The notes under the pieces: model-generated | Told to the model about the DNA's origin: nothing | Databases searched by the model: none | The model's input: only the letters and a program-made list of their open reading frames with translations | NCBI GenBank assembly: GCA_947501105.1 | Contig: CANMUP010000005.1 | Coordinates: 406,556-470,555, forward strand | Direction: 5' to 3' | DNA length: 64,000 bases | From: an uncultured Flaviramulus sp. | GTDB lineage: Bacteria; Bacteroidota; Bacteroidia; Flavobacteriales; Flavobacteriaceae | Shown: positions 8,229 through 16,677 of the stretch, one piece after another | How positions within the stretch are numbered: the stretch's first letter is position 1 | How the letters are laid out: each line of letters opens with the position of its first letter | Program-made: the position numbers and the translations under genes

Positions 8229-9002
8229 ATGAATAGACTAAAACAAACTTTACTACTAATATTCACAATATCGCTTTTTACAAGTTGTGATTTCATTAAT
8301 AATGTATCGACATATAAAGACACAACTCAAGGATTTGTAGAGTCTCTTATTGAAGAAGATTATGAAAAAAGTGTGTCATTTATGGCAATCGAAAACGAGG
8401 CTTATAAACACACGAATATTGACACTCTGAAATTAGGTTTAGGGAATTTTCGGAAAATAATTGTAGATAATTTTGGGGAAGAATTAGACTATAAGTTTAT
8501 GACTGCTAATAAAACCTTTTCAACAGTAGAAGGGGAAAGTACTACGCCAAATACAACTTTAGCACAAATTGAATTTTCAAACGACACCGAGTTTGGAGTA
8601 TTTGAAATCACTTTTGCTGATAATTCAAATAAAATATTACACATTAAAACTCTCAACTTAAAAGAGAAAATCCCGAATATGATTTGGTTTTGGCTATTCG
8701 GAATTTTAGCAATATGTGTTCCGATTTTTAATATTTGGATAATTAGAAAAATTAAGAAAAGTAATCTGAAGAAAAAATGGCTGAAATATATAGCCGTAAT
8801 ATTTTTGAATGTTCCAGCGATAACTTACAGCGCAGTTTACGGACTTTCGTTTAGTTTATTAAGTTTTCAAATACTGTTCGGAATTAGTTTTTCATATATG
8901 GGATATTTAAGTTCGGCTTGGACTTTTGGAATACCTCTTGGCGGACTTTATTGGTTATGGAAATTGAGTAAAAAAAACGGAGAACGAAACAACCGAAAAT
9001 GA
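8229..9002 (+). CDS. C7: lipoprotein with four membrane segments
   Basis: 257 residues; lipobox FTSC with Cys20, then a ~120-residue domain with the look of an NTF2-like fold (GFVESLIEEDYEKSVSFM start), then four hydrophobic segments between about 152 and 248. A lipid anchor followed by a C-terminal membrane bundle is an unusual layout; the lipobox could simply be part of a first transmembrane helix. Function unknown. Confidence 0.7.
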   Translation: MNRLKQTLLLIFTISLFTSCDFINNVSTYKDTTQGFVESLIEEDYEKSVSFMAIENEAYKHTNIDTLKLGLGNFRKIIVDNFGEELDYKFMTANKTFSTVEGESTTPNTTLAQIEFSNDTEFGVFEITFADNSNKILHIKTLNLKEKIPNMIWFWLFGILAICVPIFNIWIIRKIKKSNLKKKWLKYIAVIFLNVPAITYSAVYGLSFSLLSFQILFGISFSYMGYLSSAWTFGIPLGGLYWLWKLSKKNGERNNRK

Positions 9003-9026
9003 AATAATAGCGGAATAAGAAACTGG

Positions 9027-9158
9027 TGGTAACACCGTGTATAATTCATTGCGACTGAATTTCCTCTCGGAAATTCAATCTTATTAATTATCTTTCGGTT
9101 ACGGCGGAAAATGACTCGCGTCCTTTCCCGCAACTAATCATACACAAACACGTTAGCC
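9027..9158 (+). repeat. attC7
   Basis: R'' TGGTAAC against C7's start GTTACTA: one mismatch. Arms GTGTATAATTCATTGC / GCAACTAATCATACAC. Stem TGAATTTCC/GGAAATTCA, loop TCTC. R' GTTAGCC at 9152 opens C8. Confidence 0.8.
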
Positions 9159-9164
9159 ACAATA

Positions 9165-10013
9165 ATGAAAAAACTGCTTCACATCATACTTGGATTATTC
9201 ATAGCAGGATGTTCTTCACAACCAAAAGTTTTGACTGAAAGTCAATACACAAAGAAGTACATAAAGGTTATGGAAAAGAAATATCCCAACGTAAATTATG
9301 AAATTATTGAACCGTTAGTACTCAAAGCAACTTATGGAGAAGATGGAGAAGTAACTCATTATTTAGACAATTCTTATCGCGAATACAAACTTGACCCAAA
9401 AGAAATTGATGAAGTCATTGAAAGATATTCCAATGCTTCTGGAGATGTTTATAACAAAAATAAAGAAATCAACGTCAATAGAATTGTTCCAATTATTAAA
9501 CCAAGTGACTATTTTGAACAATTGAAAACTCTTGGAAGTTCAGTAGAAGATTACAAAGTTCCAGAATTAATTTGGGAACCTTACAATGAGGATTTGATTA
9601 TAGTTTATGCAGAAGACAGAGAAGAAAGTATTCATTATTTCAACCAAGAGGAATTTAAAAAACTTGAAATCTCAAGAGATTCTCTTTTGGAATTTTCTAT
9701 AAACAATTTAAACAGCGTTATACCGAAAATAGAGAAAGTTGGTGAAAATGGGAATTTCGGACTGATTGCTGGCGGAGATTATGAAGTAAGTTTAATGTTA
9801 ATGACTGACATTTGGACAAAGGAGAATTTTGAAGTTAACGGAGAAATTGTAATTGCTATTCCAAATCGTGATTTGGTTTTCATAACTGGTTCGAAAGACA
9901 AAGAGGCTATTGAAAAACTAAAAACAACAATCAAGGAAAGTTTTGAATCTGGAAACCATTCTATATCGAGAAATTTTTACAAATGGAATGGAAATAAATT
10001 TGAAAAGCTATAA
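9165..10013 (+). CDS. C8: DUF1444 (YtpQ-like) lipoprotein
   Basis: 282 residues; lipobox IAGC with Cys16. The mature protein follows the DUF1444 pattern: an N-terminal segment ending in a long helix, INVNRIVPIIKP near residue 105, then VPELIWEPYNEDLIIVYAED, a central LLEFSINNLNSVIP helix, and a C-terminal IVIAIPNRDLVFITGS strand-loop. DUF1444 proteins are usually cytoplasmic and of unknown function; this copy has gained an export signal. Confidence 0.8.
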   Translation: MKKLLHIILGLFIAGCSSQPKVLTESQYTKKYIKVMEKKYPNVNYEIIEPLVLKATYGEDGEVTHYLDNSYREYKLDPKEIDEVIERYSNASGDVYNKNKEINVNRIVPIIKPSDYFEQLKTLGSSVEDYKVPELIWEPYNEDLIIVYAEDREESIHYFNQEEFKKLEISRDSLLEFSINNLNSVIPKIEKVGENGNFGLIAGGDYEVSLMLMTDIWTKENFEVNGEIVIAIPNRDLVFITGSKDKEAIEKLKTTIKESFESGNHSISRNFYKWNGNKFEKL

Positions 10014-10022
10014 AATTACAGT

Positions 10023-10153
10023 GGCTAACACCGTATAAAATTAATTGCTAGTACTCGCCTACTTACGAAAATCCTCGCGGATTTTCTATTTGGTTTGTAT
10101 TTGCTAATTTAGTTGCTGAAACACGCAACTAATCTTATACAAACACGTTAGCC
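10023..10153 (+). repeat. attC8
   Basis: R'' GGCTAAC mirrors C8's GTTAGCC. Arms GTATAAAATTAATTGC / GCAACTAATCTTATAC. Stem GAAAATCC/GGATTTTC, loop TCGC. R' GTTAGCC at 10147 opens C9 (same tag as C8). Confidence 0.85.
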
Positions 10154-10164
10154 ACAAGTTAAAA

Positions 10165-10605
10165 ATGAGCAGAATAATCAATAAACCACATCTAATTTTT
10201 TTACTTTCGATTCCCTTAATAATGTTAAGTGGATTTTTAAGTTCGATAAATGATTTGGATATTAATATTCATGACACATATTATGTTTTTTCTCTTTTTG
10301 ACTTAAATACTCTGATTTCAATTCTTTTCGGAATAATCGGACTTGGATATTGGATTATGCTAAAAGCAAACAAAAAGCTATCCAAATGGCTGAATTTCGT
10401 TCACATTGCGCTGACTTTTGGTGGAATTTCACTTATTTGGATTTTAGCTCAACTTTTCAGAGAATCAATAATGGAATATAACTTTAATAATAATCTGACT
10501 TTAGCAATTTATATAATAACGTTGATTGCAGTTTTTGGACAAATAATTTATCCGATTAATTTAATAAGAGGAATAATAGGAAAACGGAATAAAACCAGTG
10601 GCTAA
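10165..10605 (+). CDS. C9: small four-helix membrane protein
   Basis: 146 residues with four hydrophobic helices (about 10-27, 45-65, 78-96, 112-135). IHDTYYVFSLFDL at about 35-47 resembles the DTYYVVAHF segment of cytochrome c oxidase subunit I, but no heme-ligand histidines follow. The TAA stop is part of R'' of attC9 (GGCTAAC). Function unknown. Confidence 0.7.
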   Translation: MSRIINKPHLIFLLSIPLIMLSGFLSSINDLDINIHDTYYVFSLFDLNTLISILFGIIGLGYWIMLKANKKLSKWLNFVHIALTFGGISLIWILAQLFRESIMEYNFNNNLTLAIYIITLIAVFGQIIYPINLIRGIIGKRNKTSG

Positions 10606-10733
10606 CACTGTGTAAAAATAATTGCTTGGTTCCAGCCTACTCGGAAAATCCTGCGGATTTTCCTCTGGTTTGTTCCATTTTTAGTAAGTTAGTTGCTTGC
10701 ACGTGCAACTATCCTTACACAAAACCGTTGCCA
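10600..10733 (+). repeat. attC9
   Basis: R'' GGCTAAC mirrors C9's GTTAGCC and contains that gene's stop codon. Arms GTGTAAAAATAATTGC / GCAACTATCCTTACAC (covarying variant). Stem GGAAAATCC/GGATTTTCC, loop TGC. R' GTTGCCA at 10727 opens C10. Confidence 0.85.
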
Positions 10734-10739
10734 TTAATT

Positions 10740-11375
10740 ATGAGAAACAGACTGCTGATAATAATATTTGGACTTTTATTCTGTGTTCCGACTGTCTATG
10801 CTCAAAATGATAATCTTGAACCAGTTGAAAGCATATTTGATGAATTCGATTTTCGACTTGAGTATTATTCTCTTGTTAGAAAAGTACTTATGAATGGAAT
10901 GTCTGATTATCCAGAAGTTCGTTTTTTAATCATCCCTTCTTTTTCTGTAGAAGAAGTTGTCGCTATTGAAAAAACAGATAGCACATACTTTATTGTACAC
11001 CACAAAATGAAAGAAAGTATTTGGTACACAGAAAAAAATAAAGAAAAAATAGAAGTTGAAAAAAAGCGAGTAGAAATATCGAAATCTGATGCGGAATTAT
11101 ATCGCGAACTATTTTCAACAGCAATAAATAAAAGAAAATATCCTGAAAAAGAATTATGGGGAACTGATGGAGTAAATTATTATTTTACAGTAAGTGATAG
11201 AAGATTAAAAACAGGAACAGTTTGGTCGCCTAAATCGGGAAGTAAGATGAATAGACTAAATGAAATTGGATATTCATTAATTAATTTGGCAAAGAAAACT
11301 GAAAATGAGCAAATTGCTGAACTGAAACCTGAATTAATTGAGCGGATTAAGAAATTAACAGCCGAATTAAAATAA
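10740..11375 (+). CDS. C10: secreted protein of unknown function
   Basis: 211 residues from the ATG at 10740; an upstream in-frame start at 10626 would translate the attC and is rejected. Signal peptide MRNRLLIIIFGLLFCVPTVYAQ. The mature part has a strand-rich middle (TYFIVHHKMKESIWYTEKN) and a Lys/Glu-rich helical C-terminus (AELKPELIERIKKLTAELK). No family recognised. Confidence 0.72.
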   Translation: MRNRLLIIIFGLLFCVPTVYAQNDNLEPVESIFDEFDFRLEYYSLVRKVLMNGMSDYPEVRFLIIPSFSVEEVVAIEKTDSTYFIVHHKMKESIWYTEKNKEKIEVEKKRVEISKSDAELYRELFSTAINKRKYPEKELWGTDGVNYYFTVSDRRLKTGTVWSPKSGSKMNRLNEIGYSLINLAKKTENEQIAELKPELIERIKKLTAELK

Positions 11376-11379
11376 CTAA

Positions 11380-11514
11380 TGGCAACACCGTGTATAATTA
11401 ATTGCTTTGGTCGTTGCTTACTTGGAAAATTCCTTCGGAATTTTCTTGCGTCCGTTTTTGTTTACTAAATTAGTTGCTTAAACACGCAACTAACCATACA
11501 CAAACACGTTACCT
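11380..11514 (+). repeat. attC10
   Basis: R'' TGGCAAC mirrors C10's GTTGCCA. Arms GTGTATAATTAATTGC / GCAACTAACCATACAC. Stem GAAAATTCC/GGAATTTTC, loop TTC. R' GTTACCT at 11508 opens C11. Confidence 0.85.
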
Positions 11515-11524
11515 GTAATTTGAG

Positions 11525-12121
11525 ATGAACTTCTGGAAATCCATAACTAACATTTTTAAAAGCCCGAAAGAAGACAAATGGACTGCTGAAAAAGATGCTG
11601 TTTATTTTCACGAAGATTCTTATCGTCAAGTTGAAATCTGTCCATTCGAAAACTTAAATTATCTGAAAAAACAGAATAGTGAAATTGGACAATTCGCGGA
11701 AAAGCACTCTGACGGAATTGGATTTACGGAAATATATGAAAGGGACGAAAACCCTATTTCAATTTATGACAAAAATATTCCTTTTACCAAAATAGATAAA
11801 TTATTAACCGAACTCGGATTTGAGAAAATCACAAAGGTTTACGAAGGTTATGGTTCAACAAGTTGGAGATGTGAAAACACATTCGCTTACCGAATGGATA
11901 GAGCAATAATCTTTGTTTATCCAGAAGGAGAATTTGTGAAAGACTTTTGGATTGACAATTTTCGTCACGAAGAGAAAAAGGAAATAATTGAAAAACTAAA
12001 AACCGGATTACTAAAAATAGGAAATGAATTTGATTTAGTCTTAAACGATTGGAATTTGACAATGGTTTTTGATTTAAAAAAAGAAGCGGAAATTGAAAAC
12101 TATCTGCAAGCGGATTTATAA
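11525..12121 (+). CDS. C11: soluble cytoplasmic protein, possible immunity type
   Basis: 198 residues, no signal peptide or membrane segment; acidic, mixed alpha/beta (IDKLLTELGFEKITKVYEGYGSTSWRCENTFAYRMDRAIIFVYPEGEF in the middle). Compact, acidic, single-domain cytoplasmic proteins in cassette arrays are often immunity proteins, but no family is recognised and this is inference only. Confidence 0.7.
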   Translation: MNFWKSITNIFKSPKEDKWTAEKDAVYFHEDSYRQVEICPFENLNYLKKQNSEIGQFAEKHSDGIGFTEIYERDENPISIYDKNIPFTKIDKLLTELGFEKITKVYEGYGSTSWRCENTFAYRMDRAIIFVYPEGEFVKDFWIDNFRHEEKKEIIEKLKTGLLKIGNEFDLVLNDWNLTMVFDLKKEAEIENYLQADL

Positions 12122-12128
12122 AAAATAC

Positions 12129-12260
12129 AGGTAACAACGTGTATAATTCATTGCTAGTTATAGCCTACTTACGAAAGTCCTCGCGGACTTTCTATCTGTG
12201 ATTTATTTGCTAACTTTAGTGCTTAAACACGCAACGAAATCATACACAAAACCGTTGTGC
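12129..12260 (+). repeat. attC11
   Basis: R'' AGGTAAC mirrors C11's GTTACCT. Arms GTGTATAATTCATTGC / GCAACGAAATCATACAC (C-to-G covariation against attC10). Stem GAAAGTCC/GGACTTTC, loop TCGC. R' GTTGTGC at 12254 opens C12. Confidence 0.85.
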
Positions 12261-12266
12261 ATAATT

Positions 12267-12884
12267 ATGAAAAACATCCAGATTTTAATAATATTTCTAT
12301 TTTCAATCGGAATTTCAGCACAAAATATAACTGAAATTAATTCTGATTTAAAACTATCTGATTCGCTTACTTTCGACACAGAAATCCGAATTTATCAAGG
12401 TGGAGGAATAACGAATTACTCTTCGCTTTTTAGAATGTTTAAAGACAAATCGGAGAAATGGACAGCGGAATTTTATGAACATTATGCAAAAGTCAACGGA
12501 CAAACTGAATTGCGGACTGAAAAGCAGACTCTAAAATCGGAAAATGATATGGAATTTGTTTACTTAAATTTATTGAGGAGCCACATTTTAGATTTACCAA
12601 GTTTGACAGAAATTCAATGGAAATTAGAAACTAGAGGAGAAGTAGAAAAAGTAGAACGAAAACATAGAGGGAAAATAAAAGAAGAATACGAAATATTAAG
12701 CAAAAGAAAAAACGTTGTTGACGGAGAAGGATACCAATTCCAAGCTAAAGGATGGAAATCTAATGAATTTGAAGTTTCAAATCCTGGCAGATATTTAGAA
12801 TATTATCCAGAGGTCGATGAACTGATTTTTACTTGCGAAATATTGAATATAATCCGAAATGAATTTGGGATATGGAAAAAATAA
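12267..12884 (+). CDS. C12: secreted protein, identical copy of C5
   Basis: Same 205-residue protein as the gene at 6702-7319, including the signal peptide. An in-frame upstream start at 12198 lies in attC11 and is rejected in favour of the ATG at 12267. Presence of an unchanged second copy implies recent re-insertion or duplication. Confidence 0.75.
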   Translation: MKNIQILIIFLFSIGISAQNITEINSDLKLSDSLTFDTEIRIYQGGGITNYSSLFRMFKDKSEKWTAEFYEHYAKVNGQTELRTEKQTLKSENDMEFVYLNLLRSHILDLPSLTEIQWKLETRGEVEKVERKHRGKIKEEYEILSKRKNVVDGEGYQFQAKGWKSNEFEVSNPGRYLEYYPEVDELIFTCEILNIIRNEFGIWKK

Positions 12885-12888
12885 CTAT

Positions 12889-13021
12889 GCACAACACAGT
12901 ATATAAAAAATTGCTAGTTTTAGCTAAACCAATTTTAGTTGCTCGTTTGCTTGCTTCTGATTTTCCTTCGGAAAATCCTCGCACACAAACACGCAACATT
13001 TCATATACATAAACGTTAGGC
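12889..13021 (+). repeat. attC12 (copy of attC5)
   Basis: R'' GCACAAC; same arms and hairpin as attC5. R' GTTAGGC at 13015 opens C13. Confidence 0.85.
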
Positions 13022-13026
13022 AACAT

Positions 13027-13638
13027 ATGAAAAAACTCATTCTGACAATAATACTTCTATCATCTTTAAATAGTTCTTCTCAAGAAAGAACAAAAATTTT
13101 CTTTGAAGATTTTGTTGAATGTTTTTATTCAGAAAAAGCGACTGAATCTGTTTCTATTTACAATAATCCGAATGAAAACAAAATTGCGGAGTTAAGTCCA
13201 TTAACCGAACCTCATTGTTGGTATAAATTTGCGATATCTGAATCAAAAGATGGTTGGCTGAAAATAGAAAACATTATTGTCTTACCTGCTTGTGAGGAGA
13301 ATGAATTAAACAAAGACATTGGAAAATATAAAGACAAATGGATTAAGGCAAAGAATCTGATAATTAATATTGGACATTCTGGAGAAACAAAAATAGATTG
13401 CCTTATTGATAAAACTGACAAAGGATTCGCAGAAATCGGATATAGATTTTATGGAAAACCAAGTTTAGACTCTGAAATAGCATTTTGCGTAAAAGGATAT
13501 GTGGAATCTGAACTAATTGCTATAAGTGGTACTTGGGCGAAACTAAAAATAAAACATGATGAAAAAGAATATATTGGATGGTTGGAAAGGAAATATCAAT
13601 GCGCTTATCCTTGGACAACTTGCCCTGTATATGATTAA
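13027..13638 (+). CDS. C13: SH3-like secreted protein, identical copy of C6
   Basis: Same 203-residue protein as the gene at 7462-8073 (signal peptide plus two SH3-like stretches). It keeps the same partner order as C5-C6, so the pair moved as one block. Confidence 0.7.
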   Translation: MKKLILTIILLSSLNSSSQERTKIFFEDFVECFYSEKATESVSIYNNPNENKIAELSPLTEPHCWYKFAISESKDGWLKIENIIVLPACEENELNKDIGKYKDKWIKAKNLIINIGHSGETKIDCLIDKTDKGFAEIGYRFYGKPSLDSEIAFCVKGYVESELIAISGTWAKLKIKHDEKEYIGWLERKYQCAYPWTTCPVYD

Positions 13639-13648
13639 AAAATACGTT

Positions 13649-13780
13649 GCCTAACAACGTGTATAATTAATTGCTTGGTTCAGGTCTACTCGGAATTTCC
13701 TGCGGAAATTCCTCTGGCTCGTGAATGTTTGCTAAATTAGTTGCTTAAATACGCAACTAACCATACACCAACCGTTGGCA
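13649..13780 (+). repeat. attC13 (copy of attC6)
   Basis: R'' GCCTAAC; same arms and hairpin as attC6, but R' GTTGGCA at 13774 now opens C14, whereas attC6 opens C7. This shows the breakpoint at G^TT. Confidence 0.85.
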
Positions 13781-13785
13781 ATAAT

Positions 13786-14373
13786 ATGAAAAAACGAACC
13801 CGAATAATAATTGGACTTATATTTTTAGTCACGTCTTTGTCTTCAGCCTTTTATTTTTTACCAAAGGAATCTGAACTCTATTTGACAACTGACATTTCGG
13901 ATTTACAGAAAACTCTTTTGCCAATATCAATTGCTTTATCGATTATAATTTCTTCAATACTCGTTTTCAAAAAATCGGAATATAACGGAGGAAATTGGTC
14001 TAGAATCTCACATCTTGGATATATTGGAATAATGAGTTACTTGATTTATAGTTTGTCATCTAGTTTATTAACAACTGTTACTCTAAAAATGAATAGAATA
14101 TCCAAAACAGAAACGACGGACAAAAATTTCGTTATGAGTACAATGACATTTCGTGAAAATGGAAAATTAATATCATCTGAACCTTGGGTTATCAAGTCTG
14201 ATGGTAAATATGAAGTTCGAGGTAGAATTACTGGAAAATCTTACGATGATAATGTTGATGGAATATTTATGGATAAAAGTGACTATGCGAAAGTTGAACA
14301 AAAAAAAGAATTCGGAATTACTTTAGTGAGTGGGTTATTCGGAATTCCATACGAACCGACTCTAAAAGAATAA
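13786..14373 (+). CDS. C14: membrane protein with periplasmic tail
   Basis: 195 residues from the ATG at 13786 (upstream in-frame codons are in attC13). Three hydrophobic segments (about 6-25, 43-60, 75-97), then a ~90-residue soluble C-terminal region (FVMSTMTFRENGKLISSEPWVIKSDGKYEVRG and onwards). No family recognised. Confidence 0.68.
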   Translation: MKKRTRIIIGLIFLVTSLSSAFYFLPKESELYLTTDISDLQKTLLPISIALSIIISSILVFKKSEYNGGNWSRISHLGYIGIMSYLIYSLSSSLLTTVTLKMNRISKTETTDKNFVMSTMTFRENGKLISSEPWVIKSDGKYEVRGRITGKSYDDNVDGIFMDKSDYAKVEQKKEFGITLVSGLFGIPYEPTLKE

Positions 14374-14380
14374 ATACTAT

Positions 14381-14515
14381 TGCCAACAAAGTGTATAATT
14401 AATTGCTTTGGTTGTTGCCTACTTGGAAAATTCCTTCGGAATTTTCTCGCGTTCGTTTTTGTTTACTAAATTAGTTGCTTAAACACGCAACTAACCATAC
14501 ACAAAACCGTTGTAG
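14381..14515 (+). repeat. attC14
   Basis: R'' TGCCAAC mirrors C14's GTTGGCA. Arms GTGTATAATTAATTGC / GCAACTAACCATACAC. Stem GAAAATTCC/GGAATTTTC, loop TTC. R' GTTGTAG at 14509 opens C15. Confidence 0.85.
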
Positions 14516-14533
14516 GTAATTTAAGAAAAAACT

Positions 14534-15190
14534 ATGAAGAGAATTTTAATATTATTATTTCTGACAAGTTGTTTAGGATATTCTCAAGAAAATGATAGTT
14601 CGGAAAACAAAACAAATGAAATCCTTGATGGAATTATACTAAAGTCTAACAAGATTGAAAAAATAACCGACTCGACTTCGACTTTTTTTAGTAAAGAAAT
14701 AGCTGTTCAAAGATTCAAACTGAATAGCGAAATTAATGTACAAGTTGAGTGCAATATGGTCGAAGGAAAGTTTGAGAAAGCAAGGGCAAATTATCTAATT
14801 GAAATCGGAATTGATAAAGATGGTTTGATTAAAAAAAAGTTTGCTGATTCCATTTATAAATATTGGATTGAAAAAAGTGAATCATATATAAGCGGTTATG
14901 AATATTTACCTGCCACAAATCATATATTTTATAAAAAAGGTGATTACGTTATGTATATTGACCCTCAAAACAATAACGTTGGGAAATATTACTTAATTTA
15001 TTTCAAAAACCGAATTTTAAAAGTGACTTTCAATGGATTTGACCAAAACGGTGGTTGGGGCGGACTTTCAGCATTTTTATCCGAACTGGTTGAATTTAAA
15101 TTTGACAAAAGGACAATCAAACCTGAATACAAATCAAAATTTGACCCAAAAAAGTATATTGAATTATACGAAAACAAAGAATTTGAATAA
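14534..15190 (+). CDS. C15: exported protein of unknown function
   Basis: 218 residues; N-terminus MKRILILLFLTSCLGYSQE is either a lipobox (LTSC, Cys13) or a plain signal peptide. The mature part holds a beta-rich segment (EINVQVECNMVEGKFEKARANYLIEIGI) and a Lys-rich end. No family recognised. Confidence 0.7.
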   Translation: MKRILILLFLTSCLGYSQENDSSENKTNEILDGIILKSNKIEKITDSTSTFFSKEIAVQRFKLNSEINVQVECNMVEGKFEKARANYLIEIGIDKDGLIKKKFADSIYKYWIEKSESYISGYEYLPATNHIFYKKGDYVMYIDPQNNNVGKYYLIYFKNRILKVTFNGFDQNGGWGGLSAFLSELVEFKFDKRTIKPEYKSKFDPKKYIELYENKEFE

Positions 15191-15198
15191 AAAACTAC

Positions 15199-15330
15199 CT
15201 ACAACACCGTGTATAATTCATTGCTAGTACTCGCCTACTTACGAAAATCCTCGCGGATTTTCTATTCGGTTTGTATTTGCTAATTTAGTTGCTTAAACAC
15301 GCAACGAAATCATACACAAACACGTTGTAC
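15199..15330 (+). repeat. attC15
   Basis: R'' CTACAAC mirrors C15's GTTGTAG. Arms GTGTATAATTCATTGC / GCAACGAAATCATACAC. Stem GAAAATCC/GGATTTTC, loop TCGC. R' GTTGTAC at 15324 opens C16. Confidence 0.85.
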
Positions 15331-15342
15331 GTAAGTTGACAA

Positions 15343-15708
15343 ATGACACGCAGAAAAAAAATAAAAACAGGAATTGGAATATTACTAGTCGGAATTCTAT
15401 TATGGCAATTCGGACTATTTCATAGATTTAATTATTTAACTGCAAAAATTGATATTCTGAATGAGAATCCTCGAATTGTTGACACTGGACCACCAATGAA
15501 TTTTGGAGTACCAGTTATCAGCCTTAATGAAAAGTATGGATTTTATCAACATAATACTCATTGTACTGGTTCTGGAGCTAAATTTAATGGAATTGACGCT
15601 TATAATTCTGAAGTTGAAAAATATCTAAAAAAACGTAATGGAGAAAATTGGCGAAAAAAATATCAAGCGGAATTAAATTATCTGATTGAAAATAATTTAA
15701 CGGAATAA
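15343..15708 (+). CDS. C16: small membrane-anchored protein
   Basis: 121 residues: Arg/Lys-rich start, one N-terminal membrane helix (about 9-25), then a soluble tail with NEKYGFYQHNTHCTGSG and YNSEVEKYLKKRNGENW. The C-terminal pattern (KYG, a lone Cys-Gly, then YN..V..YL) recurs in C31 and is reminiscent of FEKKY-type domains; that name is tentative. Function unknown. Confidence 0.65.
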   Translation: MTRRKKIKTGIGILLVGILLWQFGLFHRFNYLTAKIDILNENPRIVDTGPPMNFGVPVISLNEKYGFYQHNTHCTGSGAKFNGIDAYNSEVEKYLKKRNGENWRKKYQAELNYLIENNLTE

Positions 15709-15717
15709 AAAACCTAC

Positions 15718-15849
15718 GTACAACAATGTGTATAATTCATTGCTAGTACTCGCTTGCTTACGAAAATCCTCTCGGATTTTCTATTCGGTTTGTATTTGCT
15801 AAATTAGTTGCTTAAACACGCAACGAAATCATACACAAACACGTTGTAC
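15718..15849 (+). repeat. attC16
   Basis: R'' GTACAAC mirrors C16's GTTGTAC. Arms GTGTATAATTCATTGC / GCAACGAAATCATACAC. Stem GAAAATCC/GGATTTTC, loop TCTC. R' GTTGTAC at 15843 opens C17. Confidence 0.85.
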
Positions 15850-15867
15850 GTCATTTAGAACATCAAT

Positions 15868-16512
15868 ATGAATAAATTTTTTCTTTTTCTTATTCTCTTT
15901 TTCTTTTTTTGCCATTCTATTCATTCACAAGTTCAAAAAATATTTTACGTGGATGATGTGGAGACAATAGATCTAGTTACTGTAAACTTCTGTGTAGATG
16001 ATAATGCAAAGATTAATGAAGTTGAAGTCATAGAAGAAAAAACATCTTACAAAAATAAAATAATGATAGATGCCTTAATTAAATATTTAAAAAGCATTCA
16101 ATATCATGAAAATAGTCAATTGAAAAATAATTGCTATGATTCAACCTTTGAATTTGTGAATAAGAAATATGAATTTGCTGAATTATCAAAAAATGATTTT
16201 TCCAAATGTGAAAAGTTTAAGGTTGGTAGATTTAAATATACTGATTTCAGATACGAGAATACCAAAATTAAAAGGAGGAAAACTAAGCAAATAGAAAAAG
16301 ATACGGATTTTAAAGAAAAGTATAGGATTACCTGGCCAACGCCATGCGAATATGAACTTGAATATCTAACTGTAAATGACGTAAAGAATAAGAGTCGAAT
16401 TGGAAAAGCAATTAAAATAAAGATAGTAGGTTTTATACCGAATGGTTATGTATATAAATCCAAGTTATTAGACTATCCTGAAGATATCGGAATTATAAAA
16501 TTTGTAAACTAA
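15868..16512 (+). CDS. C17: secreted protein sharing a domain with C19/C23
   Basis: 214 residues; signal peptide with a Phe-rich core (MNKFFLFLILFFFFCHSIHSQ). The first half may be a TonB-C-terminal-like fold (FCVDDNAKINEVEV). The second half (CEKFKVGRFKYTDFRYEN, then WPTPCEYELEYLTVND and IGKAIKIKIV) aligns by eye with the C19a product (CIDIKNGSFKYLDSRSN, WKSDCEYEMTIYKVND, IGKTFEFKII), so the two cassettes share a paired-Cys domain. Function unknown. Confidence 0.7.
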   Translation: MNKFFLFLILFFFFCHSIHSQVQKIFYVDDVETIDLVTVNFCVDDNAKINEVEVIEEKTSYKNKIMIDALIKYLKSIQYHENSQLKNNCYDSTFEFVNKKYEFAELSKNDFSKCEKFKVGRFKYTDFRYENTKIKRRKTKQIEKDTDFKEKYRITWPTPCEYELEYLTVNDVKNKSRIGKAIKIKIVGFIPNGYVYKSKLLDYPEDIGIIKFVN

Positions 16513-16522
16513 TTAAACGAAC

Positions 16523-16655
16523 GTACAACAACGTGTATAATCAATTGCTTGATTAAAGCTTACTTGGAAATTCCTTCGGAATTTCCTCTGGTTCGTTTTT
16601 GTTTACTAACTTAGTTCTAGCCAACGCAACTGAACCATACACGAACACGTTGTGG
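16523..16655 (+). repeat. attC17
   Basis: R'' GTACAAC mirrors C17's GTTGTAC. Arms GTGTATAATCAATTGC / GCAACTGAACCATACAC (left C matched by right G). Stem GGAAATTCC/GGAATTTCC, loop TTC. R' GTTGTGG at 16649 opens C18. Confidence 0.85.
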
Positions 16656-16677
16656 CACATTTAAAAAACATCGAGAT

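Larger units (their letters stand above)
12255..13774 (+). repeat. Duplicated cassette pair C12-C13, copy 2 of C5-C6
   Basis: Same 1,520-bp block as 6690-8209, offset 5,565 bp, bounded exactly by G^TT on both sides. Confidence 0.9.

Noticed and set aside
10626..10739. N-terminal extension of the C10 gene starting in attC9
   Set aside because: The extension is a translation of the recombination site; the ATG at 10740 gives a clean signal peptide.
6690..13774. Insertion sequence or transposon explaining the duplicated blocks
   Set aside because: No transposase, terminal inverted repeats or target-site duplications; the boundaries are exactly the G^TT junctions.
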